Below, piece after piece: positions 7,415-14,397 of a DNA stretch of 14,397 bases. The notes beneath the pieces are model-generated. The model was not told the DNA's origin, made no database searches, and saw only the letters and a list, made by a program, of their open reading frames with translations. The translations under genes were made by a program, and so were the position numbers. How positions within the stretch are numbered: the stretch's first letter is position 1; the number at the start of each line of letters is the position of its first letter. The DNA comes from Prevotellaceae bacterium (lineage in GTDB: Bacteria; Bacteroidota; Bacteroidia; Bacteroidales; Paludibacteraceae): positions 1 to 14,397 of the forward strand of contig JAITNR010000055.1 of NCBI GenBank assembly GCA_031290375.1. Direction: 5' to 3'.

Positions 7415-7456
7415 AGTAAATTAAATCTAACTTAAAATGAGTAAATTAAATCTAAC
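7415..7456 (+). repeat. 17-bp direct repeat spanning the exonuclease start codon
   Basis: AGTAAATTAAATCTAAC occurs at 7415-7431 and again, identically, at 7440-7456. The second copy is codons 2-7 of the exonuclease gene (start ATG 7437-7439). The period is 25 bases, so the first copy is not in frame with the gene and has no ATG before it. It looks like a recent local duplication of the 5' coding end into the leader. Confidence 0.9.
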
Positions 7457-8195
7457 GAACCCTCTTGTTTTTTTCGATTTGGAGACAACGGGCGTGAACA
7501 CCGCTACTGACAGAATTGTAGAACTGACATACCTCAAAGTTGAACCGAACGGTATAGAAACCAGCAAAACAATGAAAATTAATCCACAGATGCATATTCC
7601 CGAAGAGGCATCGAAGGTTCATGGTATCTACGATGATGATGTTAAAGATTGTCCTGTATTTGCCGATATTGCACCGGCTTTTGCTCAGGAGTTGCGCGGG
7701 TGTGACATTGCAGGCTTCAACAGCAACAAATTTGATATTCCCCTGCTTGCCGATGAGTTTATCCGTGCAAACGTAGATATTGACTTAAAAAAAAGCCGAT
7801 TTGTTGATGTAATGGTGATTTTTTATAAAATGGAACAAAGAACTCTGTCGGCTGCATACAAGTTTTATTGTAACAAGGATTTGGAAAATGCTCATTCTTC
7901 GGAGGCTGACACTATGGCTACCTATAATATTTTGCTTTCTCAACTTGAGCGTTATCCTTCGCTTGGCAGTTCGGTGGAGGCTCTTTCAGAGTTTTCTACT
8001 CAAACCAATAATGTGGATTTTGCAGGCAGAGTTGTATATGATGACAATAAGAGGGAAATTTTTAATTTTGGCAAACACAAAGGGCGGTTGGTGAGTGATG
8101 TGTTCAAATTTGAACCAAGTTACTACACTTGGATTATGCAGGGGGACTTTTCGCTATATACCAAAAAAGTGCTTACGGAAATCAGATTCAGATAA
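7437..8195 (+). CDS. DEDDh 3'-5' exonuclease (DnaQ-like) with ExoX-like C-terminal module
   Basis: The first 170 of 252 residues form a DnaQ-type 3'-5' exonuclease. Exo I is FFDLETTG with Asp14 and Glu16, Exo II is GFNSNKFD with Asp100, and Exo III is HSSEAD with His153 and Asp158. The DEDDh set of metal-binding and catalytic residues is therefore complete. After a linker (about 170-195), residues 207-235 carry IFNFGKHKG and YYTWIMQGDFS. This small motif is found at the C-terminus of ExoX-like nucleases. The enzyme likely removes nucleotides from single-stranded DNA or DNA ends in repair. It is too small and has the wrong C-terminus for PolC, and is not a clear DNA polymerase III epsilon subunit. 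It has its own -7 promoter box and is followed after 69 bases by the kinase gene, probably on the same transcript. Confidence 0.88.
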   Translation: MSKLNLTNPLVFFDLETTGVNTATDRIVELTYLKVEPNGIETSKTMKINPQMHIPEEASKVHGIYDDDVKDCPVFADIAPAFAQELRGCDIAGFNSNKFDIPLLADEFIRANVDIDLKKSRFVDVMVIFYKMEQRTLSAAYKFYCNKDLENAHSSEADTMATYNILLSQLERYPSLGSSVEALSEFSTQTNNVDFAGRVVYDDNKREIFNFGKHKGRLVSDVFKFEPSYYTWIMQGDFSLYTKKVLTEIRFR

Positions 8196-8264
8196 AAGTT
8201 CATTTCATCAATGAAATAAATACTGTTACGGCAAAATAATAACATTACGGAATAAAATCAAAAG

Positions 8265-9095
8265 ATGTCAAACATTATTTCTCTTACAGGCGATTTGGGG
8301 AGTGGCAAATCAACGGTTTCTGCCACTTTGTGCAAGATACTTGATTATGAGTATGTTTATACCGGTCAAATTCAGCGTAAAATAGCAGAGCGTTATCGTA
8401 TGACTACTAACGAACTCAATATTCATGCCGAAATGCACCCTGAAATTGATGAAGAAATAGACTCTACTTTTAAGGCATTGAACAATTCCAAAAAACTTAT
8501 TGTAGATTCGCGTCTGGCATGGTTTTTTATTCCTGCGTCTTTCAAAGTTTTTCTCAAAACCAACCTTGTGATTTCGGCTCAACGTATCTCGGTTGACAAG
8601 CAGAGGATAAACGAAAATTATGCTTCGCATCAGGAGGCTACTCTTAAAATCGTTGAGCGAAAAGCAAGTGAAGTGAAACGTTATCAGCAATATTACGGAG
8701 TAAATTGTTTGGATTTAACAAATTATAATTTGATAATAGACACCTCTTTTATTACACCTCAAAGGGTTGCGGATATTATTTTGCAGGAATTTGAACACTG
8801 GCAGCAAAATCCGAATTTGAAAAAAACATATATTTCGCCTAAAAATCTGTATCCAACAGCTTTTTATAAATCGTGGTTCTCCGAAGATACTGAAAATGTG
8901 AAAGTAGCATACATAAATCTCTTCGATTACATCGTAGAAGGACACAAGGTGGTGTCTGAGGCAATAAAGAAGAACGTTGAGTTAATTTCTGTAGATTATT
9001 CCATTGATAATGTGCTGTTTGACAACCTGAATGAAAAAATCAACGAATGGGAAAAGACGAATCATTTTAAGTATCTGATTTATCCGGATGAATAA
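8265..9095 (+). CDS. Cytidylate-kinase-like P-loop kinase with ParB/Srx-like C-terminal domain
   Basis: Residues 1-180 resemble small CMP/nucleotide kinases. They have the Walker A loop GDLGSGKST (9-17), the substrate-side TGQIQRKIAERYRMT (33-47), PEIDEEID (59-66), LIVDSRLAWF (78-87) resembling the family's DSR element, and an Arg-rich lid-like helix (about 106-140). The remaining part (about 186-276) is not part of such kinases. It contains ISPKNLYPT (190-198), a hydrophobic strand VKVAYI (212-217), then YIVEGHKVVSEAIKKNVELI (222-241). This order resembles the ParB/sulfiredoxin fold (strand, GHxR-like turn, helix, strand); the canonical Arg is Lys228 here. The substrate is not known. The housekeeping cmk is usually about 230 residues without such a tail, so this is likely a paralogue. 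The gene shares the region with an exonuclease and gyrA. Confidence 0.72.
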   Translation: MSNIISLTGDLGSGKSTVSATLCKILDYEYVYTGQIQRKIAERYRMTTNELNIHAEMHPEIDEEIDSTFKALNNSKKLIVDSRLAWFFIPASFKVFLKTNLVISAQRISVDKQRINENYASHQEATLKIVERKASEVKRYQQYYGVNCLDLTNYNLIIDTSFITPQRVADIILQEFEHWQQNPNLKKTYISPKNLYPTAFYKSWFSEDTENVKVAYINLFDYIVEGHKVVSEAIKKNVELISVDYSIDNVLFDNLNEKINEWEKTNHFKYLIYPDE

Positions 9096-9100
9096 TTTAC

Positions 9101-9173
9101 GGGGGAACAGCTTGATTACAAGTTACTTATTTTTGTACCTAAGCCTATTCAGGCAAAACAGTTGGTGTTCCCT
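9101..9173 (+). other. Inverted repeats between kinase and gyrA genes
   Basis: GGGAACA (9103-9109) pairs with TGTTCCC (9166-9172). Inside it are two small perfect hairpins with 4-base loops: CTTG-ATTA-CAAG (9111-9122) and GCCT-ATTC-AGGC (9143-9154). Together they could form a three-way junction. The gyrA promoter lies downstream at about 9198-9227, so the element belongs to the end of the kinase transcript, not to the gyrA leader. Confidence 0.3.
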
Positions 9174-9197
9174 GTTAAATTTATGACCAATTTTTTT

Positions 9198-9227
9198 CTG
9201 CCGTTTCAAAAAAAAATTGTACCTTTA
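9198..9227 (+). promoter_or_regulatory. Candidate gyrA promoter
   Basis: TACCTTTA (9220-9227) differs from TAnnTTTG only at the last base. CTG at 9198-9200 is a near match to the -33 TTG, with a 19-base spacer. Predicted transcription start is about 9234, leaving a short, A-rich leader of about 27 bases before the ATG at 9261. Confidence 0.5.
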
Positions 9228-9260
9228 CGTACTTTTTTAAAAATAAAAATTAACGGATAA

Positions 9261-11882
9261 ATGATTGAACAAGAAAGACTTATAAAAGTAGATATTGAAG
9301 AACAAATGAAAACTGCCTACATTGACTATTCAATGTCGGTGATTGTGTCGCGTGCCCTGCCTGATGTAAGGGACGGCTTGAAACCCGTTCATCGCAGGGT
9401 GCTTTTTGGAATGAACGAGCTCGGAAACAATTCAGATAAACCATACAAGAAATCTGCCCGTATAGTTGGTGATGTTATGGGTAAGTTTCACCCGCACGGC
9501 GATTCGTCCATTTACGGTACGTTAGTTCGTTTGACTCAGCCTTGGGCAATGCGTTATCCTTTGGCTGACGGACAGGGAAACTTCGGTTCGCTTGATGGCG
9601 ACGATGCGGCAGCAATGCGTTACACAGAGACACGATTGCAGAAGATCGCAGAGGAAATGCTCAGAGATATAGATAAAAATACTGTCGATTTCACCCCAAA
9701 CTTTGACGAAACCCTGAAAGAGCCGCTCGTGTTGCCTACGCGGCTGCCCAACCTGCTTGTAAATGGCTCTTCGGGTATTGCCGTAGGTATGGCTACAAAT
9801 ATGGCTCCTCATAATCTGTCGGAAGTTGTAGATGCAGTTGTGGCATATATTCACAATCCACAAATTGAATTTGACGAGATTTTACACTATATCAAAGCAC
9901 CTGATTTTCCGACAGGCGGTATTATATACGGCTATGCGGGTGTACGTGAGGCATTTGAAACGGGGCGAGGCAGAATTATTATCCGTTCAAAGACAGAGAT
10001 AGAAACTACATCTAACGGACACGAGAAAATTGTTGTTTCTGAAATTCCGTATATGGTTAATCGAGCCGAATTAATCAAGGCAATAGCAGATTTGGCGGTT
10101 ACGAAAAAGATTGAGGGAATTTCCAATGTCAATGATGAATCAGACCGTCAGGGACTGCGAATTGTAGTTGATATTAAGCGAGATGCAAATGCGAGTGTGA
10201 TTTTAAACAAACTTTTCAAATATTCTGCTTTGCAGTCTTCTTTCAGTGTAAATAATGTGGCTTTGATGAAAGGTAGACCTAAAACACTGAATTTGATGCA
10301 GTTGATATCCTGTTTTGTAGAACATCGACTTGAAGTTGTAACCCGCAGAACCCAATTTGAACTCGACAAAGCGTTGGAAAGAGCCGAATTGCTTGAAGGC
10401 TTGATAATTATCCTTGACAATCTCGATGAAACAATTCAGATTATCAGAAGCTCCAAAACACCAGCCGAAGCTCAACAGCGTTTGATGGAACGCTTTTCTT
10501 TGAGCGAACGTCAGGCAACATACGTTGTAGAGCTGCGTTTGAGGCAACTCACAAGTATGGAACAGGAAAAACTCAGAGACGAGTACAACGAACTTTTAAA
10601 AAGGATAGAAGATTTCAGAGATATTCTTGCAAAAATTGAACGCAGAATGGAAATCATTGAGAATGAGTTAATTGAACTAAAAAATAAATTTGGGGACAAA
10701 CGCCGTACAGAAATTGTTTATGCCTCAGAAGAGATGAACCCTGAGGATTATTACTCTGATGATGAAATGATTATCACCATTTCACATCAGGGTTATATTA
10801 AACGCACGCCTTTAAGTGAATTTAAAACACAAAATCGCGGCGGAATCGGTGCAAAAGGCGGCACAACAAAGGACGAGGACTTTATTGAGTTCATTTATCC
10901 TGCATCAATGCACAACTACATGCTCCTTTTCACTCAAAGAGGACGTTGCTATTGGATTAAAGTTTATGATATTCCCGAAGGCAGCAAGATAAGCAAGGGC
11001 AGGGCTATTCAAAATATGTTGAACATTGAAAGTGGCGACAAAATTAATGCTTTTATTCGTGTAAAACAGTTGCAAATGCCCGAATTTAACAGAAATCACT
11101 ACCTCGTGTTCTGTACCAAACAGGGAATTATCAAAAAGACTTGCCTTGAAGAGTATTCTCGTCCGCGTCAGAACGGCGTTAATGCAATCAACATAAGAGA
11201 AGATGACGCCGTTATTCAGGTTCGACTGACGGACGGCAACAGTGAAATAGTAATTGCCAATCGCAATGGGCGGGCTATTCGTTTCCATGAGGCAAAGGTA
11301 AGAACAATGGGACGTACGGCAACGGGGGTTCATGCTATGACACTCGGAGACGAACAGAACGAAGTTGTTGGAATGATTTGCGTACCTCAAAACTCAAAAG
11401 AAACAGTTATGGTTGTTTCGGAGAAGGGTTATGGCAAACGTACCTGGCTTGATGAAATGGATGAGAACGGCGAAAGGCTACTTGAAAACGGCGAGCCTGT
11501 TGCAATCTACCGCGTTACAAACAGAGGCGGGAAAGGGGTTAAAACAATGAATGTTACGGAAAAAACAGGCAAACTTGTTGCAATAAAGTTGGTTTCAGAC
11601 GACAACGATTTGATGATTATCAACAAGTCGGGAATGACAATCAGAATGCACGTTGGAGATGTTCGTACTATGGGTAGAGCGGCTCAGGGTGTTAGACTTA
11701 TCAATCTCGAAAAACGCAATGACGAAATTGCCTCTGTCTGCAAAGTAGACTCCGAAGTGATTATTGATAGCGAAAATGGGGTGGCAATTCTCAAACAGGG
11801 AATTGACAAGATTGATTATACGGGAGAAATAACCCCCGAACAGGAAAACGACCAGCAACTAAACAGTTTGACTGACATATGA
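9261..11882 (+). CDS. gyrA: DNA gyrase subunit A
   Basis: GyrA is the DNA breakage-reunion subunit of gyrase, acting as GyrA2GyrB2 to introduce negative supercoils using ATP hydrolysed by GyrB. The 873-residue product is full length. Motifs include SRALPDVRDGLKPVHRR (30-46), HPHGDSSIYG (77-86) and the active-site Tyr121 in AAMRYTE. The TRLPNLLVNGSSGIAVGMAT block follows at about 159-178. A long coiled region is at about 430-475, and a beta-pinwheel C-terminal domain runs from about 500. The GyrA box appears as QNRGGIG at about 523-529 (consensus QRRGGKG), which supports GyrA over ParC, as does the acidic tail. In the quinolone-resistance region Ser82 is present and residue 86 is Gly (codon 9516-9518). 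No frameshift or stop is seen. The gene is preceded by a plausible promoter and followed by the TPR gene. Confidence 0.97.
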   Translation: MIEQERLIKVDIEEQMKTAYIDYSMSVIVSRALPDVRDGLKPVHRRVLFGMNELGNNSDKPYKKSARIVGDVMGKFHPHGDSSIYGTLVRLTQPWAMRYPLADGQGNFGSLDGDDAAAMRYTETRLQKIAEEMLRDIDKNTVDFTPNFDETLKEPLVLPTRLPNLLVNGSSGIAVGMATNMAPHNLSEVVDAVVAYIHNPQIEFDEILHYIKAPDFPTGGIIYGYAGVREAFETGRGRIIIRSKTEIETTSNGHEKIVVSEIPYMVNRAELIKAIADLAVTKKIEGISNVNDESDRQGLRIVVDIKRDANASVILNKLFKYSALQSSFSVNNVALMKGRPKTLNLMQLISCFVEHRLEVVTRRTQFELDKALERAELLEGLIIILDNLDETIQIIRSSKTPAEAQQRLMERFSLSERQATYVVELRLRQLTSMEQEKLRDEYNELLKRIEDFRDILAKIERRMEIIENELIELKNKFGDKRRTEIVYASEEMNPEDYYSDDEMIITISHQGYIKRTPLSEFKTQNRGGIGAKGGTTKDEDFIEFIYPASMHNYMLLFTQRGRCYWIKVYDIPEGSKISKGRAIQNMLNIESGDKINAFIRVKQLQMPEFNRNHYLVFCTKQGIIKKTCLEEYSRPRQNGVNAINIREDDAVIQVRLTDGNSEIVIANRNGRAIRFHEAKVRTMGRTATGVHAMTLGDEQNEVVGMICVPQNSKETVMVVSEKGYGKRTWLDEMDENGERLLENGEPVAIYRVTNRGGKGVKTMNVTEKTGKLVAIKLVSDDNDLMIINKSGMTIRMHVGDVRTMGRAAQGVRLINLEKRNDEIASVCKVDSEVIIDSENGVAILKQGIDKIDYTGEITPEQENDQQLNSLTDI

Positions 11883-11960
11883 TTAGTTTTTTAGTTAATC
11901 ACATTTCTAAAGAAAATGAAATAAAGTTGTAAAAGTTAAATTTCGTAAAAAAATTATTAC

Positions 11961-11968
11961 TAACTTTG
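11961..11968 (+). promoter_or_regulatory. Bacteroidota -7 box before the TPR gene (TAACTTTG)
   Basis: TAACTTTG matches TAnnTTTG exactly. The -33 match is weak: TTTC at 11941-11944 gives a 16-base spacer, shorter than usual. Predicted start is near 11975, about 30 bases before the ATG at 12005. This suggests the TPR gene can be transcribed separately from gyrA. Confidence 0.55.
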
Positions 11969-12004
11969 CATTTGGAAAAATATTAAAATAAATTCAAATA
12001 AGTT

Positions 12005-13249
12005 ATGAAAAAGTCGTTATTAATTTTTGTGATGTGTATTTTTGCAGCAATTGCGTTTGCTCAAAAATCAAATGTAAAAAAGGCAAACAGAGAGTCAGAG
12101 GCGTTGGAAAAACCCGATTTTTATAAGGCAATCGACTTGATAGAGCCTGCGTTGACCGATTCAACAACCAGAGATGACCCATATACGTGGTGGGTTGCAG
12201 GTCATATCTACGACAGGCAAATTGCCTATGAAAACGATAAGTTAATGAACAACAGCTCGCCTGACGAAACGGTAAAGCAGGAAAGTGCCTACAGTGCCTT
12301 TGATTATTTTGTCAAGGCTGCCGAATTGGAAAAATTGCCCAATGCAAAGGGAAAGGTTGTGGACAAGTACACTAAAAAACTTGCCGAAACTTTGAAGTGG
12401 TACTATGAGGCAATGTTAATTTTCAATTTTGGGGTGTATCAGGCTGAAAACGAAGATTACAAAGTGGCTGTTAAGGCGTTTGAGAAACATCTTGCTATCC
12501 CCGATTTGCCCTATGTTGCGGCTCTTAAAGGAGCCCCAAAAAAGGACTCTGTTTATTACAAGATGAAGTATTACGATGCCATCTACACCGAACTTAGCAA
12601 AGACACTGTCAGTGCCATTGCTAAGTATGAGTCTATCAAAAACAAGGGCTTCGAGGAGAACAAGATTTGTCAACTGCTCTACTCCCTCTATATTGCCAAG
12701 GAAGACGATGCCAATATGGTAAAAATTCTTAATGAGGGCATTGAGCGTTTTCCCAATGAACCGTTTTACCTGGGCACAATGATCAACCGTTATGTTGCAG
12801 CAGAACGCAACCTGGAGGCTATTGAGTACTTGAATAAGGCAATAGAAAGAAATCCGTCCAACTCTGTATATTACACCATAAGAGGTAATTTGTTAAGCAA
12901 TATTGGCAGTAAAAAGGAGGCTTTGGAAAATTACGACAGGGCAATCGAAATTGACCCCACTAAAGCAGAGTTTTGGCTGAACAAGGGAGATTTTCTATAC
13001 AACGATGCCCTGTATTTGACTAAAACAGCTGATGCAACCAAAGACATACGTGAGGCTGAATTGCTTAGAACACAATCAAAACATAAACTGAATGAGGCAA
13101 AAAACTGCTTAACCATGACAGTTGAAATTGATGAAGCAAATTTGGCTGCATATAAAATTCTAAGGAATATAGAATTTAGAGTAAATGCCGAAAGTGCTGA
13201 ATATAAAAGACTTGCCGATAGAGTAAAGCAGATTGAACAAGGCGAATAA
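12005..13249 (+). CDS. Exported tetratricopeptide-repeat protein
   Basis: The product has 414 residues and starts with a signal peptide (Lys2-Lys3, hydrophobic 4-18, cleavage after AFA at 17-19 before Gln20), so it is likely periplasmic or otherwise exported. The best repeats are two consecutive TPR units at about 253-286 and 287-320, the second with GNLLSNIGSKKEALENYDRA and IEIDPTKAEF. Weaker helical pairs are at about 60-110 (AGHIYDRQIAYEND), 135-165 and 320-385. TPR arrays bind other proteins, so a scaffold or chaperone role in the envelope is likely, but no partner can be read here. No catalytic motif is seen. From memory, a TPR gene after gyrA recurs in Bacteroides-type genomes. A rho-independent terminator follows after 30 bases. 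Confidence 0.85.
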   Translation: MKKSLLIFVMCIFAAIAFAQKSNVKKANRESEALEKPDFYKAIDLIEPALTDSTTRDDPYTWWVAGHIYDRQIAYENDKLMNNSSPDETVKQESAYSAFDYFVKAAELEKLPNAKGKVVDKYTKKLAETLKWYYEAMLIFNFGVYQAENEDYKVAVKAFEKHLAIPDLPYVAALKGAPKKDSVYYKMKYYDAIYTELSKDTVSAIAKYESIKNKGFEENKICQLLYSLYIAKEDDANMVKILNEGIERFPNEPFYLGTMINRYVAAERNLEAIEYLNKAIERNPSNSVYYTIRGNLLSNIGSKKEALENYDRAIEIDPTKAEFWLNKGDFLYNDALYLTKTADATKDIREAELLRTQSKHKLNEAKNCLTMTVEIDEANLAAYKILRNIEFRVNAESAEYKRLADRVKQIEQGE

Positions 13250-13280
13250 TTAATTATATAATCATAGTTTTTTATAGAAG

Positions 13281-13308
13281 AGGCTGCCTGTGAGGGCAGT
13301 CTTTTTTT
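13281..13308 (+). terminator. Rho-independent terminator of the TPR gene
   Basis: AGGCTGCC (13281-13288) pairs with GGCAGTCT (13295-13302) as an 8-bp stem with one G-T wobble and a 6-base loop. It is followed by a run of T's to 13308. The stem is GC-rich and starts about 30 bases after the stop codon. Confidence 0.85.
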
Positions 13309-13461
13309 GTTTTGTTCCAGAAAATGAACAATGAACAGTCTAATAGCAAAGTGATATTAAATGACTTTTGCCCGTCAGAGCATTCATATCAACAGAAAAG
13401 CAAACAACAAACCAAAATACGCCGCAGACTTAATAGCAAAAGTAATAATACGTCTAACGTC

Positions 13462-13510
13462 CTAAATACACCGTCATTGCGGATCAAGCCTGCAATAACG
13501 GTGTATTTAG
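13462..13510. repeat. Long palindrome containing an inverted CGTCATTGC-family copy
   Basis: CTAAATACACCGT (13462-13474) is the exact reverse complement of ACGGTGTATTTAG (13498-13510). After one mismatch, ATTGC (13476-13480) pairs with GCAAT (13492-13496), leaving an 11-base loop. Read on the minus strand, the core (13476-13500) matches the unit at 5922-5946 at 23 of 25 positions. There is no T-tract, so it is more like a dispersed palindromic element than a terminator. Confidence 0.8.
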
Positions 13511-13598
13511 AGGTGGTTTAGGTATTAGATACGATACTCATAAAAAAAATTGGACAACCCCATTTAAAGATTCTCCGATTTTCTTGTTAGTTCCCTAT

Positions 13599-13634
13599 AA
13601 GGGCTTTAAAGGCTACAAATCCCTTAAAGCCCTT
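13599..13634. terminator. Hairpin after the FISUMP gene, possible terminator
   Basis: AAGGGCTTTAAAGG (13599-13612) pairs with CCCTTAAAGCCCTT (13621-13634) with one mismatch and an 8-base loop. It lies 17 bases past the stop of the minus-strand gene. No T-tract follows on either strand, so it may block exonucleases or end transcription by another means, instead of being a classical terminator. Confidence 0.4.
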
Positions 13635-13651
13635 AAAGGAATCTTAAGAAT

Positions 13652-14397
13652 TCACTCTGCTACACACCGCACAGCCTGCCCGGCCACTCTTAGGCGTCTA
13701 CTGAGCAGGACCCTCGTATTCTCGAGGAAAATGCGGTGAGCGTAGTTGCTCGACTCATTCACCGTACTGCTCCAGTACTGGCCGGTGTATAGCGAGTCTT
13801 CTTTGCCCATGCTCTGTTCGCGGCAGCCCGTTGCGGACAAGAAAAGCAAAGGCGAAGGGCAAGCGTCGTCGTAAAGACGGTTGCTGCCGGAAGCCTCAAG
13901 GTAAGCCTTAGCGCCACCGGAACCGTCAGCGCCAAGCCAGTCAACTTTATTATAAATAGCGTAACCGGGAACTGAGGATGAGGGAGCATTGTTTCCCCCC
14001 CATCCAGCAACAGAATTATCAGGAAGACCCTTGACAACAGTAACCCAGACCAAATTCGGATTATTTGTTGGAATCGTAGCCGTACCGGAACCGACAGGTG
14101 TAACAGCGCTTCTGCTATCAGAAGTAGAAGTAGAGAAAGAACCGCTGACATCAGGCTCGGGAGTAGCGCTAACAGATGAAGGGTTGCAATAATTGGCGAG
14201 TGTCTCCCATTCGTCCTGTGTAGGAACGCGCCAACCTGCAGGACAAGGGTCGTAAGCAGTCTTGTTAGGTTTCTGGTAATATTGAATCCCACTACCGTTG
14301 TTGTATGGATTGCCGTCAGCAGGTGTTGTCCCTGTAACTGTGCTTATGAGTTCGCCGTTACCCCAAAGAGCATCCGGTGCAGGGTCAGTGCCTGTGT
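13652..14397 (-). CDS. FISUMP-domain protein, C-terminal part (start beyond the window)
   Basis: The frame is open from the right edge to the TGA at 13652-13654, giving 247 residues with no stop, so the N-terminus lies outside the window. The sequence has the marks of the Fibrobacter succinogenes major paralogous domain (TIGR02145 type). These are DPCPAGWRVPTQDEWETL (near residue 57 of the visible part), then LFLSATGCREQSMG, GQYWSSTVNESSNYA, and the closing RVAGQAVRCVAE. Such proteins are usually exported or surface-attached and occur as many paralogues; function is not known. The region between the two motif groups holds a Ser/Thr-rich stretch (SGSFSTSTSDSRSA) that looks like an insertion or linker. 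Its GC content is visibly higher than that of the genes to its left. It is convergent with the TPR gene. Confidence 0.85.
   Translation of the reverse strand, partial: TGTDPAPDALWGNGELISTVTGTTPADGNPYNNGSGIQYYQKPNKTAYDPCPAGWRVPTQDEWETLANYCNPSSVSATPEPDVSGSFSTSTSDSRSAVTPVGSGTATIPTNNPNLVWVTVVKGLPDNSVAGWGGNNAPSSSVPGYAIYNKVDWLGADGSGGAKAYLEASGSNRLYDDACPSPLLFLSATGCREQSMGKEDSLYTGQYWSSTVNESSNYAHRIFLENTRVLLSRRLRVAGQAVRCVAE

Larger units (their letters stand above)
13309..13651. other. Non-coding spacer between convergent genes
   Basis: I see no credible gene here; the one plus-strand frame of 69 codons starts at a TTG inside the terminator tail and runs across a palindrome. The stretch contains AATGAACAATGAACA near 13322, an imperfectly repeated CT(T)AATAGCAAA at about 13339 and 13429, the palindrome at 13462-13510, and a hairpin at 13599-13634. 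Confidence 0.6.

Noticed and set aside
8196..8264. Short ATTTC/GAAAT inverted repeat and two TTACGG copies between exonuclease and kinase genes
   Set aside because: Five-base stem and six-base repeats in AT-rich DNA are expected by chance.
11880..11901. Hairpin TGATTA / TAATCA right after gyrA as a terminator
   Set aside because: Only six mostly A-T pairs and no T-tract after it; too weak to call.
13312..13521. Plus-strand frame of 69 codons after the terminator
   Set aside because: It starts at a TTG within the terminator's tail, runs through a perfect palindrome and has no coding-like composition.
14053..14053. Start of the FISUMP gene at a TTG codon here
   Set aside because: The frame continues open to the window edge and holds the DPCPAGWRVP motif upstream, so this is an internal Leu codon.
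13759..14292. Minus-strand frame of 177 codons at the right edge
   Set aside because: It is the other frame of the FISUMP gene. Only the frame ending at 13652 has family motifs, and it is open across the entire edge region.

Overview
The window reads as chromosomal DNA of a Bacteroidota bacterium, probably of the order Bacteroidales. Four lines point there. Several genes are preceded by the Bacteroidota -7 promoter box TAnnTTTG. Start codons lack Shine-Dalgarno sequences and have A-rich leaders instead. The tripartite efflux operon has the ATPase plus two separate permeases layout that is common in the phylum. The right edge carries a FISUMP-type (Fibrobacter succinogenes major paralogous domain) surface protein. 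There are no rRNA, tRNA, CRISPR, transposase or phage genes.

Layout. Positions 1-320 hold no confident gene. They contain a perfect GATA microsatellite, a -7 promoter box and a possible small structured RNA. trmB (tRNA m7G46 methyltransferase) lies on the minus strand at 321-1088, with its promoter at 1140-1170. A hairpin-rich divergent spacer (1171-1422) leads into a five-gene plus-strand efflux operon (1423-7331): ABC ATPase, two FtsX-type permeases, periplasmic adaptor and TolC-like outer-membrane channel. Together these would span both membranes in the manner of MacAB-TolC. The spacers inside the operon are full of small repeats: a period-8 array, AATGAATAAT motifs and CGTCATTGC palindromes.

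From 7437 there is a DEDDh exonuclease with an ExoX-like C-terminal module. A P-loop kinase of the cytidylate-kinase type follows, and its C-terminal third looks like a ParB/sulfiredoxin-fold domain. Next come gyrA (DNA gyrase subunit A, full length) and an exported TPR protein that ends in a clear rho-independent terminator. Positions 13309-13651 are non-coding and carry a further, inverted copy of the CGTCATTGC palindrome family. The window ends inside a minus-strand FISUMP-domain gene whose N-terminus lies beyond the edge.

No obvious new multi-gene system is present. The most unusual item is the predicted kinase plus ParB-like fusion: one half resembles a CMP kinase, and the other resembles a fold whose best-known members use CTP. 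The best non-coding leads are a crossing-helix RNA candidate at 223-296, the period-8 array ending two bases before the second permease's start codon, a 17-bp direct repeat across the exonuclease start, and the dispersed palindromes.
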